Source: Deinococcus sp. JMULE3
GTDB taxonomy: Bacteria > Deinococcota > Deinococci > Deinococcales > Deinococcaceae
Reading direction: 5' to 3'
Length of the DNA stretch: 64,000 nucleotides
Assembly: GCF_013337115.1 (NCBI RefSeq)
Contig: NZ_SGWE01000005.1
Span: 276,307-340,306 of the forward strand
Part shown: in pieces, positions 1 through 8,968 of the stretch
Layout of the letters: each line of letters begins with the position of its first letter
Position numbering within the stretch: the first letter of the stretch is position 1
The notes under the pieces: generated by a model
What the model was told of the DNA's origin: nothing
What the model saw: only the letters and a program-made list of their open reading frames with translations
Databases searched by the model: none
Position numbers and translations under genes: made by a program

Positions 1-1
1 T

Positions 2-337
2 TCACCACAGGACGCTCACCACCTGACCGTCCAGCACCGCCGGTCCGTGAGGCGTGACGTCCACGACCGGCCCGGCCTCGTCCACCCACCACGCCTCCCG
101 CTCGGGGGACCGCACGAGCACCAGCCGCTGAGAGGCGTGCGGCACGCCGGGCGGCTGTCCCCACGCGGCGCGCGGGTCGTGGACCGGCAGCGTCTCGCCG
201 CGCAGGTGCACCCGCGGCGGTCCGGGTGGCAGGTGCACCATCGGGTACAGGCGCTCCACCCGGTCCAGCGGCAGCAGGAACCGCGCCTCGCCGACCCGCA
301 GCAGCAGGGCCTGGGGCGCCGGGGTCACGGTGGTCAC
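2..337 (-). CDS. CheW-like domain protein
   Basis: A 111-residue protein resembling the CheW/SH3-like scaffold fold (alternating short beta strands, a central 'LDRVERLYPMV' segment and a C-terminal 'LDGQVVSVL' segment), the domain that couples chemoreceptors to CheA. It is shorter than typical CheW (about 150 residues), so it is either a minimal CheW or a degenerate CheW domain. It starts with GTG, and a TAAGCT box (plus-strand 344-349) lies 6 nt before it, as expected for a leaderless transcript. It is not coupled to the two-component genes upstream on the same strand. Other chemotaxis genes, if present, lie outside the window. The family call is by motif impression only. Confidence 0.6.
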   Translation of the reverse strand: MTTVTPAPQALLLRVGEARFLLPLDRVERLYPMVHLPPGPPRVHLRGETLPVHDPRAAWGQPPGVPHASQRLVLVRSPEREAWWVDEAGPVVDVTPHGPAVLDGQVVSVLW

Positions 338-411
338 CTGCCCAGCTTACCCCCGCGTCCGGGTGGGGCCGCGCGAAAACCTCCCATTCGCCCGGACCTC
401 CCGGTCGGTAC

Positions 412-1125
412 TCAGCGGAACGCGTCGCCGAGCAGGCCGAGGTCGGTGGCGCGGCGCACCGCCTCGGTGCGGTTCCCGGCGTTCAGTTTCCCCAGGATGC
501 TACTGACGTGCACCTTCACGGTGCCCTCGCTGATGCCCATCTGGCTGGCGATGCGCTTGTTGGGGTGCCCGGCGGCCAGGGCGCGCACGACCTGCACCTC
601 CCGCTCGGTCAGCACGCTCTCGCGCGGGCGGCTGAACCGGCCCCCGTCGGTCTCACTGCTCACGCCGCTGCGCTGCGGATGGAAGCTCCGCGCCGCTGGC
701 GGCGTCCGCGTGAGGTGCTGCGCGAGCAGCTGCGCCACGCGCGGGTGGATGACCTGCTCGCCCCGGTGGACGCGCTGCAGCGCGCTGAGGATCTCCTCGA
801 TCTCGGCGCTCTTGAACAGGTACCCGCGCGCCCCGGCATTCAGGCCGCCGGTCATGTCCTCGACCTCCTCGAAGGTCGTGAGCAGCACCACGGGCGGCCC
901 GCCCCGGCGGCGCAGTTCGGCGGTGGCGCTCACGCCGTCCATGACCGGCATGCGGACGTCCATCAGGATCACGTCCGGGTTCAGCGCCTGCGCGAGTTCC
1001 AGCGCGCGGGCGCCGTGCTCGGCCTGCGCGACCACCTGCACGTCGTCCTCGAGGTCCAGCAGCGACGCCAGTCCCTGCCGCACGAGCGGCTGGTCGTCCA
1101 CGATCAGCACCCGCAGCGGCGTCAC
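412..1125 (-). CDS. NarL/FixJ-type response regulator
   Basis: A 237-residue two-component response regulator. The receiver domain occupies residues 4-120, with acidic pocket D10-D11, the phosphoacceptor D56 in 'ILMDVRMP', and a 'LFKSA' lysine near residue 105. The LuxR-type helix-turn-helix is C-terminal ('LTEREVQVVRALAAGHPNKR'). The linker between the domains is unusually long (about 35 residues, Ser/Arg/Pro rich). The start overlaps the histidine kinase stop by 4 nt, so the two are translationally coupled and almost certainly cognate partners. The target genes are unknown. Confidence 0.93.
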   Translation of the reverse strand: MTPLRVLIVDDQPLVRQGLASLLDLEDDVQVVAQAEHGARALELAQALNPDVILMDVRMPVMDGVSATAELRRRGGPPVVLLTTFEEVEDMTGGLNAGARGYLFKSAEIEEILSALQRVHRGEQVIHPRVAQLLAQHLTRTPPAARSFHPQRSGVSSETDGGRFSRPRESVLTEREVQVVRALAAGHPNKRIASQMGISEGTVKVHVSSILGKLNAGNRTEAVRRATDLGLLGDAFR

Positions 1126-2369
1126 GCGGGGTCACCGGGCAGCGGGAGCGTCAGGGTCAGTTCGAAGGTGTCCGCGCCGTCCCGGACGCGCAGCGTCCCG
1201 CCGAGTTCCTCCGCGCGGGCGCGCAGGCCACTCAGCCCCGCGCGGCCTGACGGCGGCCCGGGCGGCAGGCCCGGCAGGCGCGGGTTGCTCACGGTCAGTT
1301 CGATGTGGTCCCCCTGCGTGAGCCGGGCCGTGACCGGGCAGTCCGGAGCGTGCTTGTGCGCGTTCGTGAGGGCCTCCTGCAGCGCCCGGTACACCGTGAG
1401 GTTGTGCGCCGAGGGCCACTCGCCGCGCACGCCGTCCGTGCGCAGGTGCGCCTCGCCGGGCCAGGTGCGGGTGAGGTCGCGCAGCGCCTCGCCCAGCGAG
1501 CCGTCCAGGTCCGGGGGTTTCAGGGTGGACACGACCTGCTGCAGGCCCCCGAGCGCCTCGCCGCTGCGCGCCATGACGTTGTCCAGCGCCGCCTGGATGC
1601 GCGGGTCGAGCGGGTCGCGCTGCTGCAGTTTCCGGACGCGCTGCGCCTCGAGCCGCAGCGCGGTCAGCTGATGGCCGAGCGTGTCGTGCAGTTCACGCGA
1701 CAGGTGCGTGCGTTCCTGCAGCGCCGCGTGCTGGAGTTCCACCGCCCGCAGCCCGCGCAGCTCGCGGTACGCGCGGCGCAGCGTGACCTGCTGGTCCTCG
1801 TGGCGCAGCATGAACTCGAACGCGGCGTACGTGAAGCCCCCCTGCGTCAGCGTCAGCACGACCAGGCCCAGCAGGCCCAGCCACTCCTCGGGGCTGCCCA
1901 GCGTCGCCAGTGGCGGGATCAGCAGGTAGATCACGATGCTCGCCACGAACAGCGCCGCGAACAGCGCCAGGGTGCCCTTCAGGCTCAGCCAGTAGCGCGC
2001 GACGACCGGCGTGACCAGCAGCGCGGCCGCCGGACGGTCCGCCCACACGACCAGCACGGTCACGGCGGCCGCCGCCGCCCACAGCGCGGCCGTCTCCAGT
2101 CGGCCCCGCGTGCCCGGCCGGACCGCCCACAGCGTCAGGGCGAACCACGCCGCCGCCAGCGCCGCGCGCGCGGCCACACTGGCCGGACTCTGGAGGGGCA
2201 GGGTCGGGTCCTCGCCGGGGTTGATCACGAGGCTGCGCAGGAACGTCGTCAGGATGCCCAGAGCGGCGAACACCACGACGGGCGTCACGCGCGGGCGGCG
2301 CAGGAACGCCCGCACGTCGCTGCGGCGCAGGAACGCACTCAGCATCGGCGGTGAGGGGCGGAGCGGCAC
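1122..2369 (-). CDS. Membrane sensor histidine kinase (HisKA_3 type)
   Basis: A 415-residue sensor kinase. About six hydrophobic segments fill residues 30-185, with no obvious large extracytoplasmic domain, so it probably senses a signal in or near the membrane. A HisKA_3 dimerisation domain follows, with the phosphorylatable H228 in 'SRELHDTLGHQLTAL'. The HATPase_c domain has the N box 'ALQEALTNAHKHA' and a G box 'GRAGLSGLRARAEELGG'. The GTG start lies 10 nt after a TAGACT box; an internal ATG at codon 9 is an alternative. It forms a two-gene operon with the NarL-type regulator. Confidence 0.93.
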   Translation of the reverse strand: MPLRPSPPMLSAFLRRSDVRAFLRRPRVTPVVVFAALGILTTFLRSLVINPGEDPTLPLQSPASVAARAALAAAWFALTLWAVRPGTRGRLETAALWAAAAAVTVLVVWADRPAAALLVTPVVARYWLSLKGTLALFAALFVASIVIYLLIPPLATLGSPEEWLGLLGLVVLTLTQGGFTYAAFEFMLRHEDQQVTLRRAYRELRGLRAVELQHAALQERTHLSRELHDTLGHQLTALRLEAQRVRKLQQRDPLDPRIQAALDNVMARSGEALGGLQQVVSTLKPPDLDGSLGEALRDLTRTWPGEAHLRTDGVRGEWPSAHNLTVYRALQEALTNAHKHAPDCPVTARLTQGDHIELTVSNPRLPGLPPGPPSGRAGLSGLRARAEELGGTLRVRDGADTFELTLTLPLPGDPA

Positions 2370-2602
2370 ACGACTGGGCAGTCTAGTGCCCAGGGCGGGG
2401 CGGGCGCGCGGGCCACAGGGCGTATGTCGAAAGTGATACCCGCCCTACCTCTTCACGCGGATGCCAGCCGCCCGCATGGCTGCGTACCGTGAGAACAGTC
2501 TGATGAACATGTGAAGCGCGGTCCCGGACGGCGCCGCGCCTGCACACCGCCCCCACTGCCCGCCCACTGCCCCCACACCAGCCCAACTCCGAGGAGACCC
2601 CC

Positions 2603-4486
2603 ATGACCACCCGACCCGCCCGCGCGGCCACCGGCGCCGCCGCGCTGCTCGCCCTGACCACCAGCCTCGTCGCCTGCAAGCCCCCCCAGACCCCCGAAGC
2701 GGACGCCCTGAAACCCTTCACCGGGCAGACGCTGACCTGGGCCGCGTGCGACCCCACCATCCTCGGCAGTGACCAGAGCCGCCTGTTCACGCAGATCAGC
2801 GCGCGCCTGAGCTGCGCCGACCTGAGCGTCCCCCTGGACTGGAACCGCCCCGCCGCCGGGAAGGCCAGCGTGTCCCTGATCCGCTTCGCCGCCGCCGACA
2901 GCGCCAAGCGCCAGGGCGCGATCTTCTTCAACCCCGGCGGTCCCGGCGGGGACGGCCTGGCGTTCGCGCCCATCTACGGGTACCTGTGGTCCAGGGGCGG
3001 CGTGAAGACCCCGGCCGCCGCGAACCTGAAGACCATGACCGAGCAGTTCGACCTGATCGGCTTCTCCCCGCGCGGCGTGGGCGCCAGCAGCCGCCTGAAC
3101 TGCGGCACGAACGAACTGAGCGACCCCATCCGCCCCCCCGCCACCGACCGCAGCGAGAAGAACGTCCAGGCCATGCTCCGCGAGGGCAAACTCGTCGCGC
3201 TGGCCTGCCAGAAGAACCCCCTGACCCCCTTCATCAACACCGACGCCACCGCCCGCGACCTGAACCTCGCGCGGCAACTGATGGGCGACCAGAAACTGAA
3301 CTACATCGGGTACTCCTACGGCACCTGGCTCGGCTCCTGGTACGCCAAGCTGTTCCCGCAGCACACCGGCCGCATGCTGCTCGACGGGAACACCTCCTTC
3401 AACGCGCCCTTCGAGGAGACCTTCGGGTACCAGCCCATGGCCTTCGAACGGGACTTCCGCGACTCGGTCGCCCCGTACCTGGCGCGGCAGCACGCGTACT
3501 TCGGGCTGGGTCAGTCCGGCGCGGCCGTGTACGCCGCGCAGAACGGCCTGGACGCCGACCTGCGCGCCATCACCAGCCGGTACATCGCGCAGTTCATGTA
3601 CGGCCGCGACGACCTGCCCCTGATCGGCGTGATCCTGCGCGCCGCCGTGACCGTCAGCGCCCTGATCCAGGCCAACCCGCAGGCAGGCCCGGACGAGCTG
3701 AGCGCCCTCGCCGCGCAGCAGACGTACCTGCCGGACGAGGCCGGGAACGAGGAAGCGCTCGGCGTCGCCCTGAACCTCATCCAGGTGCGCGAGGACCTGC
3801 GCGGCGCGGCCCCCGCCCCGGTGGAACTCGACGCGTCCTCCTCGGTGTTCACCGCCGTCACCTGCAACGACACGCCCTGGAGTGCCGACCTGAAGGCCGT
3901 CCGCGCCCGCGACGAGCAGGAAGCCCGGGCGTACCCGCTGCTCGGCGGGGCGTCGGTCGCCAACGCCTGCTACCAGTGGAAGGGCGGCCCCAGCGTCGCT
4001 CAGCCCGCCATTCCCGCGAACATGCCGCCCCTGCTGATGCTCCAGAACGAACTCGACCCCGCCACCGCGCAGGAAGGCGCCCTGAATGCCCTGAACAGCA
4101 CGCCCGGCGCGAAGATGATCTTCATCGACGACGAACCGCAGCACGCCGCGTTCCCCTACGGCACCGCCTGCGTGGACACGCCCATCACCGAGTACTTCCT
4201 GACCGGCAACCTGCCCACCGCGAAGAAGAGCGACTGCGCGGCCCTGCCGCTGCCCGGCGAGGCCAGCACCGTCCCGGTCCCGACTGCCCCGGGCAAGACC
4301 CTGAAGGTGCAGCGCGGCGCGCTGTGCGTCGCCCAGCCGGACCTCAGCGCCCTGGCGCTGCGCGAGCAGGACCTGCAGGCCGCCAGCCTCGGCGCCCGGC
4401 AGATCCTCACGGACAACACCCGCGCGTTCCTGACCCGCAGCGCCGACCCCGCCCAGGCCCGCCTGAACGTCCGCGACTGCCGCTGA
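2603..4486 (+). CDS. Secreted lipoprotein alpha/beta-hydrolase, tripeptidyl-aminopeptidase-like (S33)
   Basis: A 627-residue exported alpha/beta-hydrolase resembling secreted tripeptidyl aminopeptidases of the TAP/SlpD type. The N-terminal signal peptide ends in the lipobox 'LVAC' (C25), so the protein is probably lipid-anchored outside the cytoplasm. The oxyanion motif NPGGPGG is at 110-116 and the nucleophile elbow GYSYG at 236-240 (S238). A late Asp ('NELDPAT') and a His ('PQHAAFPYG') complete a plausible triad, and the C-terminal half has the extra TAP-like region. A good 'GAGGAG' ribosome binding site precedes the ATG. It stands alone and probably trims peptides for nutrition. Confidence 0.88.
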   Translation: MTTRPARAATGAAALLALTTSLVACKPPQTPEADALKPFTGQTLTWAACDPTILGSDQSRLFTQISARLSCADLSVPLDWNRPAAGKASVSLIRFAAADSAKRQGAIFFNPGGPGGDGLAFAPIYGYLWSRGGVKTPAAANLKTMTEQFDLIGFSPRGVGASSRLNCGTNELSDPIRPPATDRSEKNVQAMLREGKLVALACQKNPLTPFINTDATARDLNLARQLMGDQKLNYIGYSYGTWLGSWYAKLFPQHTGRMLLDGNTSFNAPFEETFGYQPMAFERDFRDSVAPYLARQHAYFGLGQSGAAVYAAQNGLDADLRAITSRYIAQFMYGRDDLPLIGVILRAAVTVSALIQANPQAGPDELSALAAQQTYLPDEAGNEEALGVALNLIQVREDLRGAAPAPVELDASSSVFTAVTCNDTPWSADLKAVRARDEQEARAYPLLGGASVANACYQWKGGPSVAQPAIPANMPPLLMLQNELDPATAQEGALNALNSTPGAKMIFIDDEPQHAAFPYGTACVDTPITEYFLTGNLPTAKKSDCAALPLPGEASTVPVPTAPGKTLKVQRGALCVAQPDLSALALREQDLQAASLGARQILTDNTRAFLTRSADPAQARLNVRDCR

Positions 4487-4592
4487 CCCCCGAACCTGCC
4501 CTGTCGAACCTGTCCTGACGCCCCGCCAGCCCTGAGTCCCTCCTGCCCCCTGCCCGACGGTGGGGGGCACTCGACGACCCCTGGAGCCCCGC

Positions 4593-4973
4593 ATGACCGT
4601 CCCCGCGCACCCACCGCTTCCGTCCCCCGAACAGCACCTCCAGCTCGGGCGGACCTGCCTGCGCCGCGCCCCGCGACCCACACGGCCCGGCTGCACGCTC
4701 ACCTGCTTCATGACCACCGAACCCGCCCCGGGGCTGACGTTCCACGTCCGCGTCACGTACGGACGCCGCCGGGCCGGGATGGTCACCGTGACGCCCGAGG
4801 CGCTCGCGCAGGGGCCGCAGGCCGCCCGTGACGCCCTGGCGTACCTGCTGCACCTGACCGAACACGACCTGCTGCCGCACCTGCCCGAAACGGCCCGCAC
4901 GCCCCTGCTCGGCGTGTGGACCGCCGAAGGCTGCGCGCTGCGGGACCGGCACGCGGACCGGACGCGGCACTGA
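4593..4973 (+). CDS. Hypothetical protein
   Basis: A 126-residue protein of unknown function, with no signal peptide or membrane segment. The ATG at 4593 is preferred because 'TGGAG' lies 8 nt upstream; the frame is open further upstream but without a better start. Sequence features are unremarkable: a basic N-terminal half, then a helical segment around 'AARDALAYLLHLTEHDLLP'. It follows the peptidase by about 100 nt and converges on the oligogalacturonate lyase gene. Confidence 0.55.
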   Translation: MTVPAHPPLPSPEQHLQLGRTCLRRAPRPTRPGCTLTCFMTTEPAPGLTFHVRVTYGRRRAGMVTVTPEALAQGPQAARDALAYLLHLTEHDLLPHLPETARTPLLGVWTAEGCALRDRHADRTRH

Positions 4974-4997
4974 CCTGATCCACCTCGCCCGCGGCGT

Positions 4998-6179
4998 TCA
5001 GGGACCGATGCGGGCGAGGTACAGCGCGGGTTCGCCGTGCATGTCGCTGGTAAACAGCACGGCCTGCTCGTCCGGCGTGAAGGACGGGTGGGGGTGCGTG
5101 ACCTGCCGGCTGCCCAGGTGGACCCGCCACGACGAGTGGTGGCCCGCCAGGGGACGGCTGGTGCGGGCGCGCAGGTCGAACAGGTGCAGGAACGGGTCCG
5201 GGTCGAACTGGTGCGCGGCCGCGTCGGCGACGTCCTCGGGGGGGCCGCTGCCGTCCCCGACAAGCAGGGAGCCGTCCGCGTTGCTCATCAGGTGCGAGCA
5301 GGGCGGCATGGGCATCAGCGTCTCGTTCGTCAGGGTGTCGGGGTCGGCGGCGCAGATCAGCCGCTCGCGCTGCCCGGCGCGGTACAGCACGTAGATCAGC
5401 CGGGAGCCGTCGGGGACCCAGAATTCGTGCGTGCAGGACTCGCCGGGTACGTGCGGGCGCACGGCGCGCGGGTTCCGCCCGTCCTCGTCGATCAGCCACA
5501 TGCGCCGCTGCACGAGGTCGTGCGGTCCCTCGTGGCAGTACGCGACGGTGGGGGCGCGCCCGCCCGCCGGGCCGCCGCCGGGTGGGTCGGGCCGGTACAT
5601 GGGGTGACCCAGCCAGCGGGCCTCCTGATGGATGACCTGCGCGTGCCCGCTGCGCAGGTCGATGACGATCAGGCGGCAGCGGGGGTTCCGGAAGAAGGTA
5701 TCGCGGAAGCCTGCCCAGGTGTCGAGCGGCAGCAGGTCCCCCTCGGCGACCTCGATGCCGACCATGTGCGTGCCCGCGCTGTTCGCCACCCAGGTGCCGT
5801 AGCCGCGCTGGCCGTCCGGGACGGTGTACACGACGTCCTCGCGCAGGGAGTCCAGGTGCACGCGGCGCAGTTCGCGCCCGCCCTTGACGTAGTACGCGGC
5901 GCGGTCGTCGGGGCTCAGGAACGCGCCGAAGGTGTTGTCGCCGCTGCCCTCGGTCAGCTGCCGGGCCTCCCCGCTGCTCAGGTCCAGCAGGTAGAGGTTC
6001 CAGTCGCCGTCGAACAGGCCGCCGAACAGCAGCCGGTCGCCCGACTGCGTGAAGCAGCGCTGGTAGAAGTACGTGCGGTGGCAGGTGACGTCGGGCGGCG
6101 TGAGGCGCGTGACGGCCGCGCCGGTGTCCGGGTCGGTGAAGGTGTGGGGCGTCAGGAAGCGGAGCTGGCCTTTGGGCAC
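4998..6179 (-). CDS. ogl: Oligogalacturonate lyase-like beta-propeller protein
   Basis: A 393-residue protein resembling oligogalacturonate lyase (polysaccharide lyase family 22), which cleaves short, unsaturated oligogalacturonides to 5-keto-4-deoxyuronate in the cytoplasm. It shows repeated propeller blades of TolB type ('RLLFGGLFDGDWNLYLLDL', 'AYYVKGGRELRRVHLDSL'), a His-containing 'GHPMYRPD' strand and 'CHEGPHDLVQRRMWLIDEDG', all typical of the family, and no signal peptide. The GTG start has 'GAGG' 7 nt upstream. It is the last gene of the pectin operon. The function is inferred from the family and reinforced by the neighbours. Confidence 0.87.
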   Translation of the reverse strand: MPKGQLRFLTPHTFTDPDTGAAVTRLTPPDVTCHRTYFYQRCFTQSGDRLLFGGLFDGDWNLYLLDLSSGEARQLTEGSGDNTFGAFLSPDDRAAYYVKGGRELRRVHLDSLREDVVYTVPDGQRGYGTWVANSAGTHMVGIEVAEGDLLPLDTWAGFRDTFFRNPRCRLIVIDLRSGHAQVIHQEARWLGHPMYRPDPPGGGPAGGRAPTVAYCHEGPHDLVQRRMWLIDEDGRNPRAVRPHVPGESCTHEFWVPDGSRLIYVLYRAGQRERLICAADPDTLTNETLMPMPPCSHLMSNADGSLLVGDGSGPPEDVADAAAHQFDPDPFLHLFDLRARTSRPLAGHHSSWRVHLGSRQVTHPHPSFTPDEQAVLFTSDMHGEPALYLARIGP

Positions 6180-6213
6180 GGGAAGCCTCGGGTGCAGGAG
6201 TGGGGGGGTGGGG

Positions 6214-6561
6214 TCAGGGGCCGACGAGGTCCTCGCGGACCGGGGTGAACATGTCGAGCAGTTCCCCGGCGCTGACGGCGAGCGCCTCGTGCGGCACGCC
6301 GCCGGGAATGCTGAGGCTGTCCCCGGCGCGCAGGGTGTGGCGGGTGTCGCCCAGCACGAACTCGAAGGTGCCGGACAGGACCAGGGTCAGTTGCTCGTGC
6401 GGGTGCTCGTGGCGGTACCCGCGCGCGCCGCGCTCGAAGCGGACCTGCATGGCCATGAGTTGCTGCCCGCGCGCGACGAGTTTGCGGGTCACGCCGGGTT
6501 CGGCGGGGGACCAGTCGGCGCCCAGGGTCAGGGCGGGCGGGGTGGGGGCGGTATCGGTCAT
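6214..6561 (-). CDS. kdgF: KdgF-like cupin
   Basis: A 115-residue single-domain cupin. The metal site is visible as 'HEHPHEQL' in the first cupin motif, followed by 'GDSLSIPGGVPHEA' in the second. In pectin gene clusters this type of cupin is KdgF, which linearises the unsaturated uronates released by lyases so that they enter the keto-deoxyuronate pathway. Its start overlaps the kinase stop by 4 nt (ATGA), and it sits between the kinase and the lyase, as expected for this role. The symbol rests on context more than on residues unique to KdgF. Confidence 0.82.
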   Translation of the reverse strand: MTDTAPTPPALTLGADWSPAEPGVTRKLVARGQQLMAMQVRFERGARGYRHEHPHEQLTLVLSGTFEFVLGDTRHTLRAGDSLSIPGGVPHEALAVSAGELLDMFTPVREDLVGP

Positions 6562-7538
6562 GCAGTCTCCGGGTGGCGGGGCGTGAGAGGAAGGGGGGGC
6601 GGCAGGGCGCCCCGGTGGCGGATGACGTGCGCGGCACTGGCGTGCGCCGTGCGGGCGGCCTGTTCTGGCGGCTGGGCGCGGGTCAGGGCGTGCAGGAACG
6701 CGCCGTTCCAGGCGTCCCCGGCACCCGTGGTATCCAGCACGTCCGCGACGGGCGGGGCGGGCACATGCAGGGGCTCGCCGCCGGGCTCGCACAGCCACGC
6801 GCCGTGCGGGCCGTCCTTGAGAGCCACGGTCACGCCCAGCGCCGCAAAAGCCCTTGCGGTGCCGGGCGCATCCGATGGGATGTGCTCCAGCAGTGCGGCG
6901 TCCGCCGGGAAGCTCGGCAGCAGCAGGTCCACGCAGGGCAGCACCTCGTGCAGGGCGGCGCGGGCCGCGTCCAGGCCCCCACGCGCGGCCCACAGGCGCG
7001 GTCGGTGGTTCGGGTCGAACGCGACGCGCGTGCCGCACTGGCGGGCAAGCTGCGCGGCGTGCCGGGTGGCAGCCTGCGCCGAACCGCTGATCGCCTGCGT
7101 GATCCCCGACAGCAGCAGCGTCCCGCTGGCGGCGACGTACGTGGCGTCCACGTCCGCCGGGCTCAGCTGAGTAGCGGCGCTGTCCGCGCGGCGGTACGTG
7201 AACTCGCGCTCGCCGTCCGCGTGCAGTGAGATGAAGTACACGCCGTTCTCGCCGTCCACCAGCGGCGCGTGCGTCACGTCGATCCCCTCGGCCTGCCACG
7301 CGCGCCGCAGTCCGTGGCCGAACGGGTCGTTCCCGACGCGGCTGATGAACCCACAGCGGCTCCCGAGCCGGGCGGCACTCACCAGCGCGTTGAGGGTGTC
7401 CCCGCCGCAGGCGCGGGTCAGGTGCGGGGCGTCCCCAAGCGGGCCGTCGGCGCGCAGTTCGACCATGCACTCCCCGAGTGCGATCAGGTCCAGGGACCGT
7501 TCCGGGTGGGTCGCAGTGTCCGTCGCAGCACCAATCAC
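6558..7538 (-). CDS. kdgK: PfkB-family sugar kinase, 2-keto-3-deoxygluconate kinase
   Basis: A 326-residue ribokinase/PfkB-family kinase. The N-terminal signature 'ALGECMVEL' and 'GGDTLNALVSAARLG' is typical of KDG kinase, and the C-terminal 'DTTGAGDAWNGAF' carries the catalytic Asp and anion hole. It would phosphorylate 2-keto-3-deoxygluconate to KDPG, the substrate of the aldolase encoded just upstream. The GTG start overlaps the aldolase stop by 4 nt and the stop overlaps the kdgF start by 4 nt, so it is translationally coupled on both sides. Confidence 0.92.
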   Translation of the reverse strand: MIGAATDTATHPERSLDLIALGECMVELRADGPLGDAPHLTRACGGDTLNALVSAARLGSRCGFISRVGNDPFGHGLRRAWQAEGIDVTHAPLVDGENGVYFISLHADGEREFTYRRADSAATQLSPADVDATYVAASGTLLLSGITQAISGSAQAATRHAAQLARQCGTRVAFDPNHRPRLWAARGGLDAARAALHEVLPCVDLLLPSFPADAALLEHIPSDAPGTARAFAALGVTVALKDGPHGAWLCEPGGEPLHVPAPPVADVLDTTGAGDAWNGAFLHALTRAQPPEQAARTAHASAAHVIRHRGALPPPLPLTPRHPETA

Positions 7539-8200
7539 AGCGGCAGCCCTGCCTCGCGCAGGGCGGCGCGGGTGGCGGCCTCCACGGCGTCCCAGTTGCC
7601 GTCCTGCACGGCCCGGGCGGGGAACAGGTGCCCGCCCAGACCCACGGCGAGCGCCCCGGCGTCGCGGTAGGCGGGCACCTCGTGCGGGCGCACGCCCCCC
7701 GTCGCCATGACCTGCAGGTCCGGCAGCGGGCCGCGCAGGTCGCGGATGAAGCCGGGACCGCCCGCGCTGGCCGCCGGGAACACCTTCAGCACCCGTGCGC
7801 CCAGTTGCCCGGCCCGCACGGCCTCGCTGGGCGTCAGCACGCCCGGCAGGTACGGCACGCCCAGGGTCTGCGCCTCCCGCAACAGGTCGTCGTCCAGATG
7901 GGGACTGACGAGGAACGCCGCTCCGGCGTCAACAGCCTCGCGGCCCTGCGCGGCGGTCAGGACCGTGCCGACGCCGACGGTCACGCCGCTCAGCTCGGCC
8001 CGCAGGGTGCGCAGGGCGTCGGTGACGCCGGGCGTCGTGAAGGTCAGTTCCAGCACGCGCAGGCCGCCGCGCGCGGCGGCGCGGGCCGCGTGCACCGCGG
8101 CCTCCGCATCTGGGGCGCGCAGCACGCCCACCACGCCCGCCGCGCGCAGCGTCTCCGTCAGCGTGTCGGGCTGCGCGGGCCGTGTCGCGTCAGCGGGCAA
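7535..8200 (-). CDS. eda: KDPG/KHG aldolase
   Basis: A 221-residue class I aldolase of the Eda family that splits 2-keto-3-deoxy-6-phosphogluconate into pyruvate and glyceraldehyde 3-phosphate. Family segments are visible: 'GVVGVLRAPDAE', 'LELTFTTPG', 'GVGTVLT', 'FLVSPHLDDDLL', and the Schiff-base lysine in 'VLKVFPAAS'. The start is an unusual TTG at 8198-8200, supported by a strong 'GGAGG' 5 nt upstream. It overlaps the end of the kduD-like gene by 11 nt. Confidence 0.92.
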   Translation of the reverse strand: MPADATRPAQPDTLTETLRAAGVVGVLRAPDAEAAVHAARAAARGGLRVLELTFTTPGVTDALRTLRAELSGVTVGVGTVLTAAQGREAVDAGAAFLVSPHLDDDLLREAQTLGVPYLPGVLTPSEAVRAGQLGARVLKVFPAASAGGPGFIRDLRGPLPDLQVMATGGVRPHEVPAYRDAGALAVGLGGHLFPARAVQDGNWDAVEAATRAALREAGLPL

Positions 8201-8957
8201 GCCAGCCTCCGTCCACGACCAGCACGTGCCCGTTCACGTAGTCGCTGGCGGGCGACGCGAGGAACACGGCGGGCTGCGCAAGGTCCTCGGGGCGGCCCCA
8301 GCGTCCGGCGGGAATGCGGTCCAGGATGGCGCGGCTGCGGTCCGGGTCGGCGCGCAGCGCGGCCGTATTGTCGGTCGCGATGTAGCCGGGTGCGAGGGCG
8401 TTCACGTTCACGCCGCCCGAGGCCCACTCGTTCGCGAGGGCCTTCGTGAGGCCCGCCACGGCGTGCTTGCTCGCGGCGTACGCGGGGACGCGGATGCCGC
8501 CCTGGAAGGCCAGCAGTGAGGCGACGTTGATGATCTTCCCGTGCCCGCGTTCCAGCATGCGGGCCCCGGCGGCGCGGCACAGGCGCCACACGGCGGTCTG
8601 GTTCAGGGCGATCACGTCGTCCCAGTCGGTGTCGCTGAAGGTGCGGGCGTCGTCGCGGCGGATGATCCCGGCGTTGTTCACCAGGATGTCCACCGGCCCG
8701 AGTTGCGTTTCCACGCGGTCCAGCAGGGTGTTCAGGTCGCTGCTGCTCTGGGTGCTGAGGTCGGCCTGAAACGCGGCGAAGCGTCGCCCGGCGGCCTGGA
8801 CCTGCGTGCCGGTCGTGCCGTCGTGGTGGGTGTGGGTGTTGATGGCGACGTCCGCTCCGGCCTGCGCGAGCGCCACGGCCAGCGCCTGCCCGATGCCCAC
8901 GCCGCCGCCCGTCACCAGCGCCACGCGGCCACTCAGGTCGAAGGGGTTGGTGCTCAT
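8190..8957 (-). CDS. kduD: SDR-family 2-deoxy-D-gluconate 3-dehydrogenase (KduD-like)
   Basis: A 255-residue short-chain dehydrogenase. It has the NAD-binding 'TGGGVGIGQALA' near the N-terminus, 'LVNNAGIIRRDD', and the catalytic 'S-x(12)-Y-x-x-x-K' seen as 'NVASLL..VPAYAASKHA'. In pectin catabolism KduD reduces 2,5-diketo-3-deoxygluconate to 2-keto-3-deoxygluconate. The ATG at 8957 is used here. A GTG at 8972, overlapping the upstream stop by 4 nt and adding five residues, is an equally plausible coupled start. Confidence 0.9.
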   Translation of the reverse strand: MSTNPFDLSGRVALVTGGGVGIGQALAVALAQAGADVAINTHTHHDGTTGTQVQAAGRRFAAFQADLSTQSSSDLNTLLDRVETQLGPVDILVNNAGIIRRDDARTFSDTDWDDVIALNQTAVWRLCRAAGARMLERGHGKIINVASLLAFQGGIRVPAYAASKHAVAGLTKALANEWASGGVNVNALAPGYIATDNTAALRADPDRSRAILDRIPAGRWGRPEDLAQPAVFLASPASDYVNGHVLVVDGGWLAR

Positions 8958-8968
8958 AGGCACCGTGC

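Noticed and set aside
2453..5263. Open frame of 936 codons on the minus strand antisense to the peptidase
   Set aside because: It lies opposite the well-supported peptidase and hypothetical genes, has Arg/Gly-rich composition without domains, and is a product of high GC content.
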